Positions 8,152 through 16,179 of a stretch of DNA of 64,000 bases are shown piece after piece. The translations under genes were made by a program, and so were the position numbers. This DNA is from Nonomuraea angiospora (GTDB lineage: Bacteria; Actinomycetota; Actinomycetes; Streptosporangiales; Streptosporangiaceae), in the NCBI RefSeq assembly GCF_014873145.1, contig NZ_JADBEK010000001.1, positions 9,796,001-9,860,000 on the forward strand, read 5' to 3'. The notes under the pieces were generated by a model. That model saw only the letters and a list, made by a program, of their open reading frames with translations. It ran no database searches and was not told where the DNA came from. Numbering within the stretch: position 1 is the stretch's first letter; the number at the start of each line of letters is the position of its first letter.

Positions 8152-9549
8152 ATGCGTGAACTGATCAACCCCGCCACCGGGCTGCCGTGCGCCGAGATTC
8201 CCGACACGCCGGTGGAGGGCGTCGCGGCGGCCGTCGACCGGGCCCGCGCGGCCTTCGAGGAGTGGTCGCAGACCACCCCGGCCGACCGGGCGCGGCTGCT
8301 GCTGCGGGTGGCCGACCTGGTGGAGGCCGACGCCGAGGAGCTGGCCAGGCTCGAGGTGGAGGAGACGGGCAAGCCCGCGGCGGTGTTCAGGGACGGCGAG
8401 CTGCCGTTCGCCGCCGACAACCTGCGCTTCTTCGCCGGGGCCGCCCGTTCCCTCGAGGGCTCGGGCGCCGGTGTCTTCAGCCCCGGCTACACCTCGGTCC
8501 TGCTGCGCCGTCCCGTCGGGGTGGTGGGGTCGATCGCGCCGTGGAACTTCCCGTTCGTCATGGCCGTCTGGAAGGTCGGGCCGGCGGTGGCCGCGGGCAA
8601 CGCCGTGGTGATCAAGCCGGCCCCCCAGACGCCGCGTACGACGTTGCGGCTGGCCGAGCTGTTCGCCAAGGCGGGCGCGCCCGACGGGCTCGTCCAGGCG
8701 GTCACCGGGGACGCGGAGACCGGCCAGGCGCTGGTCACCCACCCGGGCGTGGACATGGTCAGCGTCACCGGCTCCACGGAGACGGGCCGGGCGGTCATGA
8801 CCGGGGCCGCGGCCACGCTCAAGCGGGTGCACCTCGAGCTCGGCGGCAAGGCGCCCGCGCTGGTCTTCGGGGACGCCGACCTCGCGGAGATGGCCCGCGG
8901 GGTGGCGATGGGGGCGACGTACAACACCGGGCAGGACTGCACGGCCGCCACCCGCGTCTACGTCGCCCGAGAGGTGTACGCGGACGCGATCGAGGCACTT
9001 CGGGCAACTCTTGCCGAAATAACCGTCGGTGACCCCTGGGACCCGGCCACGGACATCGGCCCGCTGATCTCGGCCGCGCACCGGGACCGGGTTCACGGGT
9101 TCGTCTCCGGGGCCGGCGGGCGCGTGCTCCACGGCGGCGCCCCGATCGAGGGCCCCGGATTCTTCTACCCGCCCACGCTCGTGACCGACGTCGCCCAGGA
9201 CAGCGAGATCGTCCAAGGTGAACTTTTCGGACCCGTGCTCGTGGCGCTACCGTTCGACGGCGAGGACGAGGCGGTCAGACTGGCCAACGACACGCGGTAC
9301 GGTCTGGCCTCGTCGGTGTGGTCGCGTGACGTCTCCAGGGCCATGCGCGTGTCACACCGGCTCGATGTGGGCGTGACCTGGGTGAACGACCACCTGCCCA
9401 TCGCCAGCGAGGCGCCCCACGGCGGGGTGAAGGGCAGCGGGTTCGGCAAGGACATGAGCCAGGAGGCGGTGCAGGAGTATTCGGTGACGCGGCACCTGAT
9501 GGTGAAGCACGCGGCGCCGGTCGAGCGGGATTCGTTCCGGCCCGCCTGA
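8152..9549 (+). CDS. Aldehyde dehydrogenase, aminobutyraldehyde/betaine-aldehyde type
   Basis: A 465-aa NAD(P)-dependent aldehyde dehydrogenase. Catalytic residues are in place: N132 in PWNFP, E229 in ELGGK and C263 in GQDCTA. The E-to-C spacing of 34 is standard. The GQDCTAATRV context is typical of gamma-aminobutyraldehyde dehydrogenases of polyamine catabolism, which fits the polyamine-type importer upstream. It is transcribed 14 bp after the glycosyltransferase gene. A hairpin lies 20 bp after its stop. Substrate is inferred from motif and context; betaine aldehyde and other omega-amino aldehydes are alternatives. Confidence 0.85.
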   Translation: MRELINPATGLPCAEIPDTPVEGVAAAVDRARAAFEEWSQTTPADRARLLLRVADLVEADAEELARLEVEETGKPAAVFRDGELPFAADNLRFFAGAARSLEGSGAGVFSPGYTSVLLRRPVGVVGSIAPWNFPFVMAVWKVGPAVAAGNAVVIKPAPQTPRTTLRLAELFAKAGAPDGLVQAVTGDAETGQALVTHPGVDMVSVTGSTETGRAVMTGAAATLKRVHLELGGKAPALVFGDADLAEMARGVAMGATYNTGQDCTAATRVYVAREVYADAIEALRATLAEITVGDPWDPATDIGPLISAAHRDRVHGFVSGAGGRVLHGGAPIEGPGFFYPPTLVTDVAQDSEIVQGELFGPVLVALPFDGEDEAVRLANDTRYGLASSVWSRDVSRAMRVSHRLDVGVTWVNDHLPIASEAPHGGVKGSGFGKDMSQEAVQEYSVTRHLMVKHAAPVERDSFRPA

Positions 9550-9569
9550 AGACGTGTACGGCGATATGT

Positions 9570-9592
9570 TGCCCAAAGTGACCCTTTGGGCA
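9570..9592. terminator. Perfect 9-bp inverted repeat after the dehydrogenase gene
   Basis: TGCCCAAAG, a 5-nt loop, then CTTTGGGCA. It lies 20 bp after the dehydrogenase stop and 135 bp before the conservon kinase start. It could end the upstream transcript, although there is no T-run. It could instead be an operator: an 8-bp direct repeat GATATGTT abuts it at 9563-9570 and recurs at 9603-9610. Confidence 0.45.
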
Positions 9593-9708
9593 CGTGTGAT
9601 GGGATATGTTCGGTTGGCCGATCTGGTACGGGTTGTGTTCCAATTACCCGGCCGGAACGAATCCCATGCGCCACACGCGTGTCTGATTTCTTTCGAGCAC
9701 GTACCGGC

Positions 9709-9730
9709 GAGAGGTTGCGAGAGTCAGTGA
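9709..9730 (+). promoter_or_regulatory. Conserved conservon leader and ribosome site
   Basis: GAGAGGTTGCG sits so that the GAGAGG block begins exactly 18 nt before the GTG start at 9727. The same block at the same distance precedes the kinase genes of conservon 2 (45293) and conservon 3 (61086). It supports these GTG codons as the true starts and supplies the Shine-Dalgarno region. Confidence 0.6.
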
Positions 9731-12700
9731 GGACGAAAGACCCCAGGCACACGAGGTCAGGGGAGTACACAGGCGGACGTTTCCGGCTGGGGAACTGGCG
9801 TGTGCGCTCGAGGCTGGTCGCGCTGATCCTCATCCCCACGGTGGTGGGTGTGCTGCTCGCCGGCGTGCAGCTGGCCAACGCCATCGGCACCAGCGCCGAG
9901 TACCGCCGGCTCACCCAGGTCGCCGAGCTGGTGCAGCGCATCGGCGCGCTCAACCACGAGCTCGGCAAGGAGCGCACGCTCACCGCGTGGTACGTCGCCG
10001 ACCGCAGCAGAGGCCAGCGCCTCGTGCAGCTCAAGACGCAGCGGCAGGCGACGGACACCGCCAAGAAGCAGGTGCTGAGCGCGGCCAACGCCATCGACGC
10101 CACGCACTCCGCGCGTGTCATCGAGGGCGTCGACAACATGCGCCGGTGGCTCGCCGGTCTCGACAGCCTCCGCGAGTCCATGGTCTCGAACGTGCCGCCG
10201 CGCGCCGCCATCAGCACGTACAGCACCATGATCGGCGTCTTCTCCGCGATCGAGGGCGACCTGGGCGCCGGCGTCAACGACGACACCCTCCAGGGTGACG
10301 TGGTCGCGCTCGGCTCGCTGCAGCGGGTCAAGGAGGAGATCTCGCGCCAGCAGATCATCCTGATCGTGGCGCTCGTCCAGCGGAAGCTGGACAACGACGA
10401 CCTGTCGGACTTCCTGGGCTCCTGGAACAAGCAGCAGGCCGAGCTGGCCAACTTCGAGCAGGAGGCCGACTCCAAGGACCTGGACGCGTACCGGAAGGGC
10501 GTCAAGGGCCTGCAGATCGACCTCGCCGACGCCATGCGCCAGCGCGCGCTCGCCCAGGTGCGCGAGTACAACGAGATCCGGGACCTCGACATCACCACCC
10601 GCCGCGACCTCGGCAACTGGTACGAGTCCACCACCCTGTCCGGCAACGCCATGCGCAAGGTCGAGGACGGCCTGGCCACCAAGATCGTGGCCAGGACCCG
10701 GGAGCTGAGCGACACCGAGCAGCGCAACGCGATCGTCTCAGGTGCGATGATCCTGGTCCTGCTGCTCCTCGTCCTGGTCTTCACCACCCGCGTGGCCGGT
10801 TCGCTGGTCCGCCCGCTGCGCCGGCTGCGCGCCGAGGCGCTCCAGGTCGCCACGACCCGGCTGCCCGAGACCGTCCGCGTGCTGCGCGAGTCCGGCGAGG
10901 GCGCGCAGGTGCCCGAGACGCCCTCCGTCGGCATCAACACCCGCGACGAGATCGGTGAGGTCGCCCAGGCCTTCGACGAGGTCCACCGCGAGGCGATCCG
11001 GCTGGCCGGCGACGAGGCCAAGCTGCGGGCCAACGTCAACTCCATGTTCGTCAACCTCTCCCGCCGCAGCCAGACGCTGGTCGAGCGGCAGCTGCAGCTC
11101 ATCGAGGGCCTGGAGCAGGGCGAGGAGGACGAGCAGCGGCTCGCCAACCTGTTCCGCCTCGACCACCTGGCCACCCGCATGCGCCGCAACAGCGAGAACC
11201 TCCTGGTCCTCGCCGGCCAGGAGGCCGCGCGCAAGTGGAGCGAGCCGGTGCCGCTGGTCGACATCGCCCGCGCCTCGCTGTCCGAGGTCGAGAACTACGA
11301 GCGGGTCCAGATCCAGATCCCGTCCGGCACGCTGATCGTCGGCCCGGCCGTCACCGACGCCGTCCACCTGCTCGCCGAGCTCATCGAGAACGCGATCTCG
11401 TTCTCCCCGCGCGAGAGCAAGGTCCAGGTCACCAGCACCCCCGCCGAGGGCGGCGTGCTCGTGTCGATCAACGACCTGGGCATCGGGATGAACCAGGAGG
11501 AGCTCTCCGAGGCCAACTGGCGCCTGGCGAACCCGCCCGTCGTGGACGTGTCGGTGTCGCGGCGCATGGGCCTGTTCGTGGTCGGCCGCCTGGCCCTGCG
11601 CCACGGCATCCGCGTGCAGCTCAGCCCCCGGGAGACGGGCGGCCTGAGCGCGCTGGTCTTCCTGCCGGACATGCTCATCAGCAGCGGCCTGGGCGTGCCG
11701 CAGCAGGGCGGGCAGTACGAGGCGTTCACGGACTTCGACCCGAGCATGTTCACGGAGCCGTCGCGGAACGGGTCCTCCTCCTACGGCGGGGCGCCCTCCG
11801 GCGACGGTCCCGAGCACGTGGTGGACACGCAGTGGCCGGGGTCGCTGCCGGTGCCGGGGAGCGGCAACTGGGCTCCCTTCGGCGGCGACCAGCCGGCGCC
11901 GTTCAACGAGCAGCCCGTCGCGTACAACGAGCAGCCCTCCGCGTTCAACGACCGGCCCGCCGGGGACCAGCCGTTCGGGGAGCAGCAGCCGTTCGGCGAG
12001 CCGCAGCCCTTCGGGGAGCAGCCTTTCGGGGAGCGGCCCTTCGGGGAGCACCCGCAGAGCTCGCAGAACGGCGACCAGCCGCGCTGGCCGTCCTTCTCCG
12101 AGGAGCCCCCTCCGCCCGCGCAGCAGCCGTTCGGTGAGCAGCCGTTCGGCGAGCAGCGCTGGCCGTCGTTCGCCGAGGAGACGCCGCCTCCCGCGCCGCA
12201 GCCCTCGTCGTTCGCGGAGAACCGGTGGCCGTCCTTCTCGGAGCAGCCGCCGCCCCTGCAGGAGGACGAGCCGCGCTGGCCGTCCTTCGCCACCGAGCCG
12301 CCGAAGCAGCCGCAGGAGGAGCCGCGGTGGTCGTCGTTCGCCGACCCGGTGCCGCGCAGGTCGCTGTTCGAGTCCGAGGACCGTCCGCAGCCGCAGTTCG
12401 GGGAGTCGTACCGCTCGCCGTTCGCGGATGACCTCAAGCCCGCCGACCAGTTCCAGCAGAACGGGCACTCCAACTACGACAGGTTCGGGCCCGGCGACTA
12501 CTCCTCGCAGGACATGACCGGCCCGCTCCCCGTGGTGCGCAACTCGCCCATGGAGGAGCAGGGCGACGAGTTCCTGCCGATCTTCTCGTCGGTCGGATCC
12601 GACTGGTTCCGCCGGCCGGAGCCCGAGGTGCTCCAGCCGCACGAGCCTGCTCACTACGAGGAGCAGCCCGAGATCACCGCCGTGCACCCGGCGGTGCCCG

Positions 12701-13050
12701 CCGACCCGGCCCCGGCCGCTCCCGCGCAGTCCCCGTCGGGGCTGCCGCGGCGCACGCCCGGCGCGTCCGGGGCGGGCGCGACGTGGTCCTCGCCCGCGGA
12801 CTCCGGCTTCCAGGCCGCGCAGGCCGCCGCGCAGCCCGCGCAGGGCGGCACGACGTCCTCGGGCCTGCCCCGTCGCGTGCCCAAGGCCAACCTGGTGCCC
12901 GGTACGGCCAGCCTCGCCGAGCCCCAGGCTTCGTCGCCGGCACCGCAGATCTCACCCGAGCGGCTGCGCAGCCGGCTCTCCAGCTTCCAGCAGGGCGTCC
13001 GCCAGGGCCGAGCGTTCACCCGGGGCGAAGAGAATGAGGAGGACAAATGA
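9727..13050 (+). CDS. Conservon sensor histidine kinase with NIT-type sensor region (conservon 1)
   Basis: A 1107-aa membrane kinase. TM1 is at about residues 30-50 (RLVALILIPTVVGVLLAGV), followed by a ~285-aa extracytoplasmic all-helical region of the nitrate/nitrite-sensor (NIT) type. TM2 is at about 337-357, then HAMP, a DHp helix with candidate H480 in LDHLATRMRRNSENLL, and HATPase_c with N-box ELIENAISFSP and G-box DLGIGM. The last ~440 residues are Pro/Gln/Glu-rich and disordered, with QPFGE and RWPSF repeats and conserved short motifs near the end. The GTG at 9727 is chosen from the leader shared by three conservons. It is coupled to the LC7 gene through ATGA. Conservon kinases work with LC7, DUF742 and GTPase partners as a membrane signalling complex affecting development and metabolite production. 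Confidence 0.9.
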   Translation: MRTKDPRHTRSGEYTGGRFRLGNWRVRSRLVALILIPTVVGVLLAGVQLANAIGTSAEYRRLTQVAELVQRIGALNHELGKERTLTAWYVADRSRGQRLVQLKTQRQATDTAKKQVLSAANAIDATHSARVIEGVDNMRRWLAGLDSLRESMVSNVPPRAAISTYSTMIGVFSAIEGDLGAGVNDDTLQGDVVALGSLQRVKEEISRQQIILIVALVQRKLDNDDLSDFLGSWNKQQAELANFEQEADSKDLDAYRKGVKGLQIDLADAMRQRALAQVREYNEIRDLDITTRRDLGNWYESTTLSGNAMRKVEDGLATKIVARTRELSDTEQRNAIVSGAMILVLLLLVLVFTTRVAGSLVRPLRRLRAEALQVATTRLPETVRVLRESGEGAQVPETPSVGINTRDEIGEVAQAFDEVHREAIRLAGDEAKLRANVNSMFVNLSRRSQTLVERQLQLIEGLEQGEEDEQRLANLFRLDHLATRMRRNSENLLVLAGQEAARKWSEPVPLVDIARASLSEVENYERVQIQIPSGTLIVGPAVTDAVHLLAELIENAISFSPRESKVQVTSTPAEGGVLVSINDLGIGMNQEELSEANWRLANPPVVDVSVSRRMGLFVVGRLALRHGIRVQLSPRETGGLSALVFLPDMLISSGLGVPQQGGQYEAFTDFDPSMFTEPSRNGSSSYGGAPSGDGPEHVVDTQWPGSLPVPGSGNWAPFGGDQPAPFNEQPVAYNEQPSAFNDRPAGDQPFGEQQPFGEPQPFGEQPFGERPFGEHPQSSQNGDQPRWPSFSEEPPPPAQQPFGEQPFGEQRWPSFAEETPPPAPQPSSFAENRWPSFSEQPPPLQEDEPRWPSFATEPPKQPQEEPRWSSFADPVPRRSLFESEDRPQPQFGESYRSPFADDLKPADQFQQNGHSNYDRFGPGDYSSQDMTGPLPVVRNSPMEEQGDEFLPIFSSVGSDWFRRPEPEVLQPHEPAHYEEQPEITAVHPAVPADPAPAAPAQSPSGLPRRTPGASGAGATWSSPADSGFQAAQAAAQPAQGGTTSSGLPRRVPKANLVPGTASLAEPQASSPAPQISPERLRSRLSSFQQGVRQGRAFTRGEENEEDK

Positions 13051-13469
13051 GAGAAATGAGCCAGGGAGCGCGCGGCATCAGCTGGTTGATCACGGACTTC
13101 GTGAACAACGTGCCGGGCGTCGCCCACACGGTCGTGGTGTCGTCCGACGGTTTGCCGCTGGCCTTCTCCGAGGGTTTTCCCAAGGACCGGGCCGACCAGC
13201 TGGCCGCGGTGGCGTCCGGCGTGATCAGCCTGACCCAGGGGGCCGCGCGGGTCTTCGAGGGCGGTATGGTGACCCAGACCGTTATCGAGATGCAGCGCGG
13301 GCTCTTGATGATCATGTCCATCAGTGATGGGTCCTGTTTGGCGGTCCTGGCCGCTCCCGACTGTGACATGGGCCTGGTGGCTTACCAGATGACCCTGCTG
13401 GTCGAGCGGGCGGGCCAGGTGCTGACGCCGGCCGTACGCGCCGAGCTGCAAGCGGCCCGCCCCCGCTAG
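13047..13469 (+). CDS. Roadblock/LC7-domain protein (conservon 1)
   Basis: A 140-aa single-domain roadblock/LC7 protein (MREMSQGARGISWLITDFV onward), second gene of a conservon. The domain dimerises and in related systems (MglB, Cvn proteins) modulates the partner small GTPase. Its ATG overlaps the kinase stop as ATGA. It is closely similar in protein sequence to the paralogue at 48142, sharing for example DGSCLAVLAAPDCDMGLVAY. Cytosolic, with no signal or membrane segment. Confidence 0.93.
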   Translation: MREMSQGARGISWLITDFVNNVPGVAHTVVVSSDGLPLAFSEGFPKDRADQLAAVASGVISLTQGAARVFEGGMVTQTVIEMQRGLLMIMSISDGSCLAVLAAPDCDMGLVAYQMTLLVERAGQVLTPAVRAELQAARPR

Positions 13470-13492
13470 CGGGGCGGTGACAGGAGATCATG

Positions 13493-13894
13493 GTGTCAGG
13501 TCAGGGTTGGGCTGGTGATAGCACTCCGCCGCATCCGGCGGCTCCCCGTCCGCAGAAGCAGAGCTCCCTGGTACGGCCCTATGCCGTGACCGGGGGGCGC
13601 ACCGCTCCGCGGATGAAGTTCGCCATGGAGGCATTGGTGTCCTCCGTGACGTCGGAATACCAAGACATTTCCCTACTTAGTCCGGAGTATCAGGCGATTA
13701 TTCAACTGACCCGGAACGTCCGGTCGGTTGCCGAGATCTCCGCCCTTTTACGCCAGCCCCTTGGTGTGGTCCGGGTGCTGATCGCCGACATGGCGTCCGA
13801 GGGCCTGATCCGCGTGCACCAGCCTGCGCTGGACGCCGGAAAGCCGGACCTCAACTTGCTCGAAAGGGTGCTCAGTGGACTTCGCAGGCTCTAG
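13493..13894 (+). CDS. DUF742 protein (conservon 1)
   Basis: A 133-aa DUF742 protein, third gene of the conservon, with core motifs VRPYAVTGGRTAPR, a winged-helix-like middle (RSVAEISALLRQPLGVVRVL) and the C-terminal LLERVLSGLRRL. GTG at 13493 is preferred over ATG at 13490 because GGAG is then 6 nt away and the paralogue at 48570 also begins GTG-TCA. The 3' end overlaps the GTPase gene by 20 nt in a different frame. It probably links kinase and GTPase in the complex. Confidence 0.88.
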   Translation: MSGQGWAGDSTPPHPAAPRPQKQSSLVRPYAVTGGRTAPRMKFAMEALVSSVTSEYQDISLLSPEYQAIIQLTRNVRSVAEISALLRQPLGVVRVLIADMASEGLIRVHQPALDAGKPDLNLLERVLSGLRRL

Positions 13895-14453
13895 CCCCGG
13901 CCTAACCTCGACGAAGATCGTCGTGGCCGGGGGCTTCGGCGTGGGGAAGACGACGTTCGTGGGTGCGGTCTCGGAGATCCTGCCGCTCACCACCGAAGCG
14001 GTCATGACGGACGCCTCCGCGCACGTGGACGACGTCTCCCTCACACCGAACAAGACCACCACGACCGTGGCCATGGACTTCGGCCGGGTCTCGCTCGATC
14101 GCGACTTGATCCTTTACCTGTTCGGCACGCCCGGACAGCACCGCTTCTGGTTCATGTGGGACGACCTCGTCCGCGGCGCCATCGGCGCGGTCGTGCTCGT
14201 GGACACGCGCCGCCTGGCGGACAGCTTCCCCGCGATCGACTATTTCGAAGAGGCGAAGCTGCCGTTCGTGATCGGCATCAACGGCTGGGACGGGCAGTTC
14301 GCGCACGCGGAGGACGAACTCCGCGAGGCCCTGTCGATCGGCGGCCACATCCCGATCGTGCGCCTGGACGCCAGGCAGCGGGAGTCGGTGAAATCCACCT
14401 TGATCACCCTGGTGGAACACGCCCTCACCCGCCACATGCACACCCCGGTATAG
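13875..14453 (+). CDS. Conservon GTP-binding protein (conservon 1)
   Basis: A 192-aa small GTPase of the conservon D class. It has P-loop GGFGVGKTT (about residue 19), switch region TTTTVAMDFGRVSL, G3-like LFGTPGQHRFWFMW and hydrophobic beta strands AVVLVDTRRL and PFVIGINGWDG. The usual NKxD is replaced by NGWDG, as in the MglA-like/conservon family. The GTG start lies inside the DUF742 gene. It is the last gene of conservon 1. It is followed 22 bp later by the hairpin-rich repeat copy A. Confidence 0.92.
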   Translation: MDFAGSSPGLTSTKIVVAGGFGVGKTTFVGAVSEILPLTTEAVMTDASAHVDDVSLTPNKTTTTVAMDFGRVSLDRDLILYLFGTPGQHRFWFMWDDLVRGAIGAVVLVDTRRLADSFPAIDYFEEAKLPFVIGINGWDGQFAHAEDELREALSIGGHIPIVRLDARQRESVKSTLITLVEHALTRHMHTPV

Positions 14454-14475
14454 GCGGGCAGCGGCTCACCCCGGA

Positions 14476-14697
14476 GTAGGTGGGCCGGGTCCACCCACCC
14501 GTTGCCCATCTGGGTGGTGGGCCGCCTGACACCCACCCCGGCACAAAGGCCTTCGCAATGGGGCGCTTCGCGCCGAAGGGCTCAGACGTTCTTGTTCTGG
14601 GCGCCTTCGGCGCACCCCATGCCTTCGGCGACCGGTCGGCCCACCCCTTGACCTACGAGGCGGTGGGCCGACTTCTGCCCACCCTGCCTGCTGGATC
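14476..14697 (+). repeat. Hairpin-rich ~220-bp repeat, copy A
   Basis: It begins GTAGGTGGGCC and ends GCCCACCCTGCCTGCTGGATC (last 21 bases partly shared), with the core GTTGCCCATCTGGGTGGTGG. It is full of short G/C palindromes such as GGGCGCCTTCGGCGCACCC. The same element occurs in the opposite orientation at 41108-41311. Both copies start just after a gene's stop codon and have the same orientation relative to that gene. It could be a terminator-associated intergenic repeat or a small non-autonomous element. No ORF in it looks real. Confidence 0.8.
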
Positions 14698-15237
14698 CCG
14701 CAAGCTTCGTCAGGCGATCGCCGGATCGAGATCGCCCGCCGGGCGCATCGTCACTGGCGTGAGATCGCGCGGAGTGGAGAGCGGACACAGCGTGCCATCA
14801 CACAGGACAGCCACCACCCTCCCGCGCCGACCTATCGGCAACTCGCCCACGGCCCGAGGGATCATGTCCACGATCTTGACCTGACACCCAAGCTTCTCGT
14901 GCGGGTTCTTCATCGCCTGCGTTGGAGGCGGGTGAGCGAGATCGCCAATCGTCGTCGAGGAGGGACGACGGTTCCGTAGATCGGCGTAGCGGAAGGCGAT
15001 ACGCCGGGCGGCTCGTGACGGCTCGACGACCGGATGGCGGGCGTACAGCACCCGCTTACGCCCGGTCTACTGAGGTGAGCGGCATATCCGTGGGATCCCG
15101 CGCCACTACTACAACCCCCCTCACGGAACTACGAAAGCCTCCCGACAGGTCGACGACAGCGCTTGTGAGTACTTTCGACCGCAGACGGACCGTCACCCGA
15201 AAAGTTGGAAGAGGCTCTCTTTCCCAGGGAGGAAGTA
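14698..15237. other. Intergenic region before the lectin gene
   Basis: 540 bp with no convincing gene. Open frames on both strands show no family features and inconsistent codon use. The only functional element I can support is the ribosome site GGGAGGAAG just before the lectin ATG at 15238. A lectin promoter must lie in the last 100-150 bp, but no clear -10/-35 pair is visible. Confidence 0.5.
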
Positions 15238-15897
15238 ATGCGGCGCTTATGCGTCACCGTCGCGGTTCTACTCACTGCGATGATCGCGCTCACCACGAGC
15301 CCCGCCTCGGCGGCCGAACCCGCCGTGGTCACCGCGGCCGAACCCGCCGTCGTCACCGCGGCCGAAGCCTACGAGCAGGTCCAGCAAGCCGCTGCCGCCG
15401 GTGAGGGCGGTCGGAAGCTGGCCAACGGTGTCACCATGTACGACTCCGCACCTTTCCTCATGCGCGTCCGCTCCTACGGTAGCGGCTACTGCCTGGACAA
15501 CTTCGCCTCCGGCGGAGGGCAGAACAACTCACCTGTCGGCTTCTGGGCGTGCAACGGCGGCGGGACCCTGCTGTGGCGGTGGCGGGTCTTCGACAGCAAC
15601 CGCTACTACGGCACCGAGCTGGTGAACAACGCCTCCGGACGCTGCCTGGACTACCCGGCCTCCGCCGGCGGCCAGACCGGTCGCCAGTTCAACGTCTACG
15701 ACTGCCGAGACGGTGGCTGGGTCGGCCAGAACTTCCACGTCTACATCAGCGGCTCCGACGTCTGGCTCTCATCCGAGTACACCGCTGACGCCGTCTGCCT
15801 CGACGGCTACGCCAGCAGCTGGCGCGGCAACGGCAGCCCCGTGGGCCTGTGGAGCTGCAACGTCAGCAATCCCAACGCCTGGCAGCGCTGGTACTGA
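15238..15897 (+). CDS. Secreted ricin-type beta-trefoil lectin
   Basis: A 219-aa protein with a Sec signal peptide (MRRLCVTVAVLLTAMIALTT, cleavage near ASA-AEP). A short Ala/Val/Glu linker contains a perfect in-frame duplication of AEPAVVTA (24-bp tandem repeat). It is followed by one ricin B-type domain with three subdomains marked CLDNFAS, CLDYPAS and CLDGYAS and ending NAWQRWY. Such domains bind galactose- or xylose-type glycans. There is no catalytic module, so it is probably a stand-alone secreted carbohydrate-binding protein. ATG at 15238 follows GGGAGGAAG. A strong terminator follows. Confidence 0.85.
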   Translation: MRRLCVTVAVLLTAMIALTTSPASAAEPAVVTAAEPAVVTAAEAYEQVQQAAAAGEGGRKLANGVTMYDSAPFLMRVRSYGSGYCLDNFASGGGQNNSPVGFWACNGGGTLLWRWRVFDSNRYYGTELVNNASGRCLDYPASAGGQTGRQFNVYDCRDGGWVGQNFHVYISGSDVWLSSEYTADAVCLDGYASSWRGNGSPVGLWSCNVSNPNAWQRWY

Positions 15898-15902
15898 CCG
15901 AC

Positions 15903-15952
15903 CGCGAATGACTCCTGTCCGATCCCGAAGGATCGGACAGGAGTCATTCGCG
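15903..15952. terminator. Strong hairpin terminator, 23-bp stem
   Basis: Perfect inverted repeat with 23-bp arms around a CGAA tetraloop, starting 6 bp after the lectin stop. It has no T-run, as is usual in high-GC actinobacteria. It would stop lectin transcription and may also block read-through from the convergent methyltransferase gene ending at 16180. Confidence 0.85.
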
Positions 15953-16179
15953 CGTATCGCTCGCCAGGCAGATCCGTCAACTCGGCATTCTGGCCCTCCA
16001 CACCAGCGAGCCCCCAGCACACCCACGACAGCCCCGACCATCGCCGACGCCCACGGCTGAAAGCCCTGCGGAACCCGGTTGATGGCCGGCGGCGGGTCCC
16101 GCGACGACGGCGCGTCCGCCCGGGGCAGGATCTCCCTGGTCGAGGGCCTGACGCCTGGCCAGAGGCGCTCTCTGCCTGC

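Noticed and set aside
11960..12350. Possible tandem DNA repeat or CRISPR-like array
   Set aside because: The repeats are in-frame codons of the kinase tail with variable third bases and no spacers. No CRISPR array or cas gene is seen anywhere in the window.
14710..15051. 113-codon minus-strand frame after repeat A
   Set aside because: No ribosome site, no recognised family and no conserved motif; treated as non-coding.
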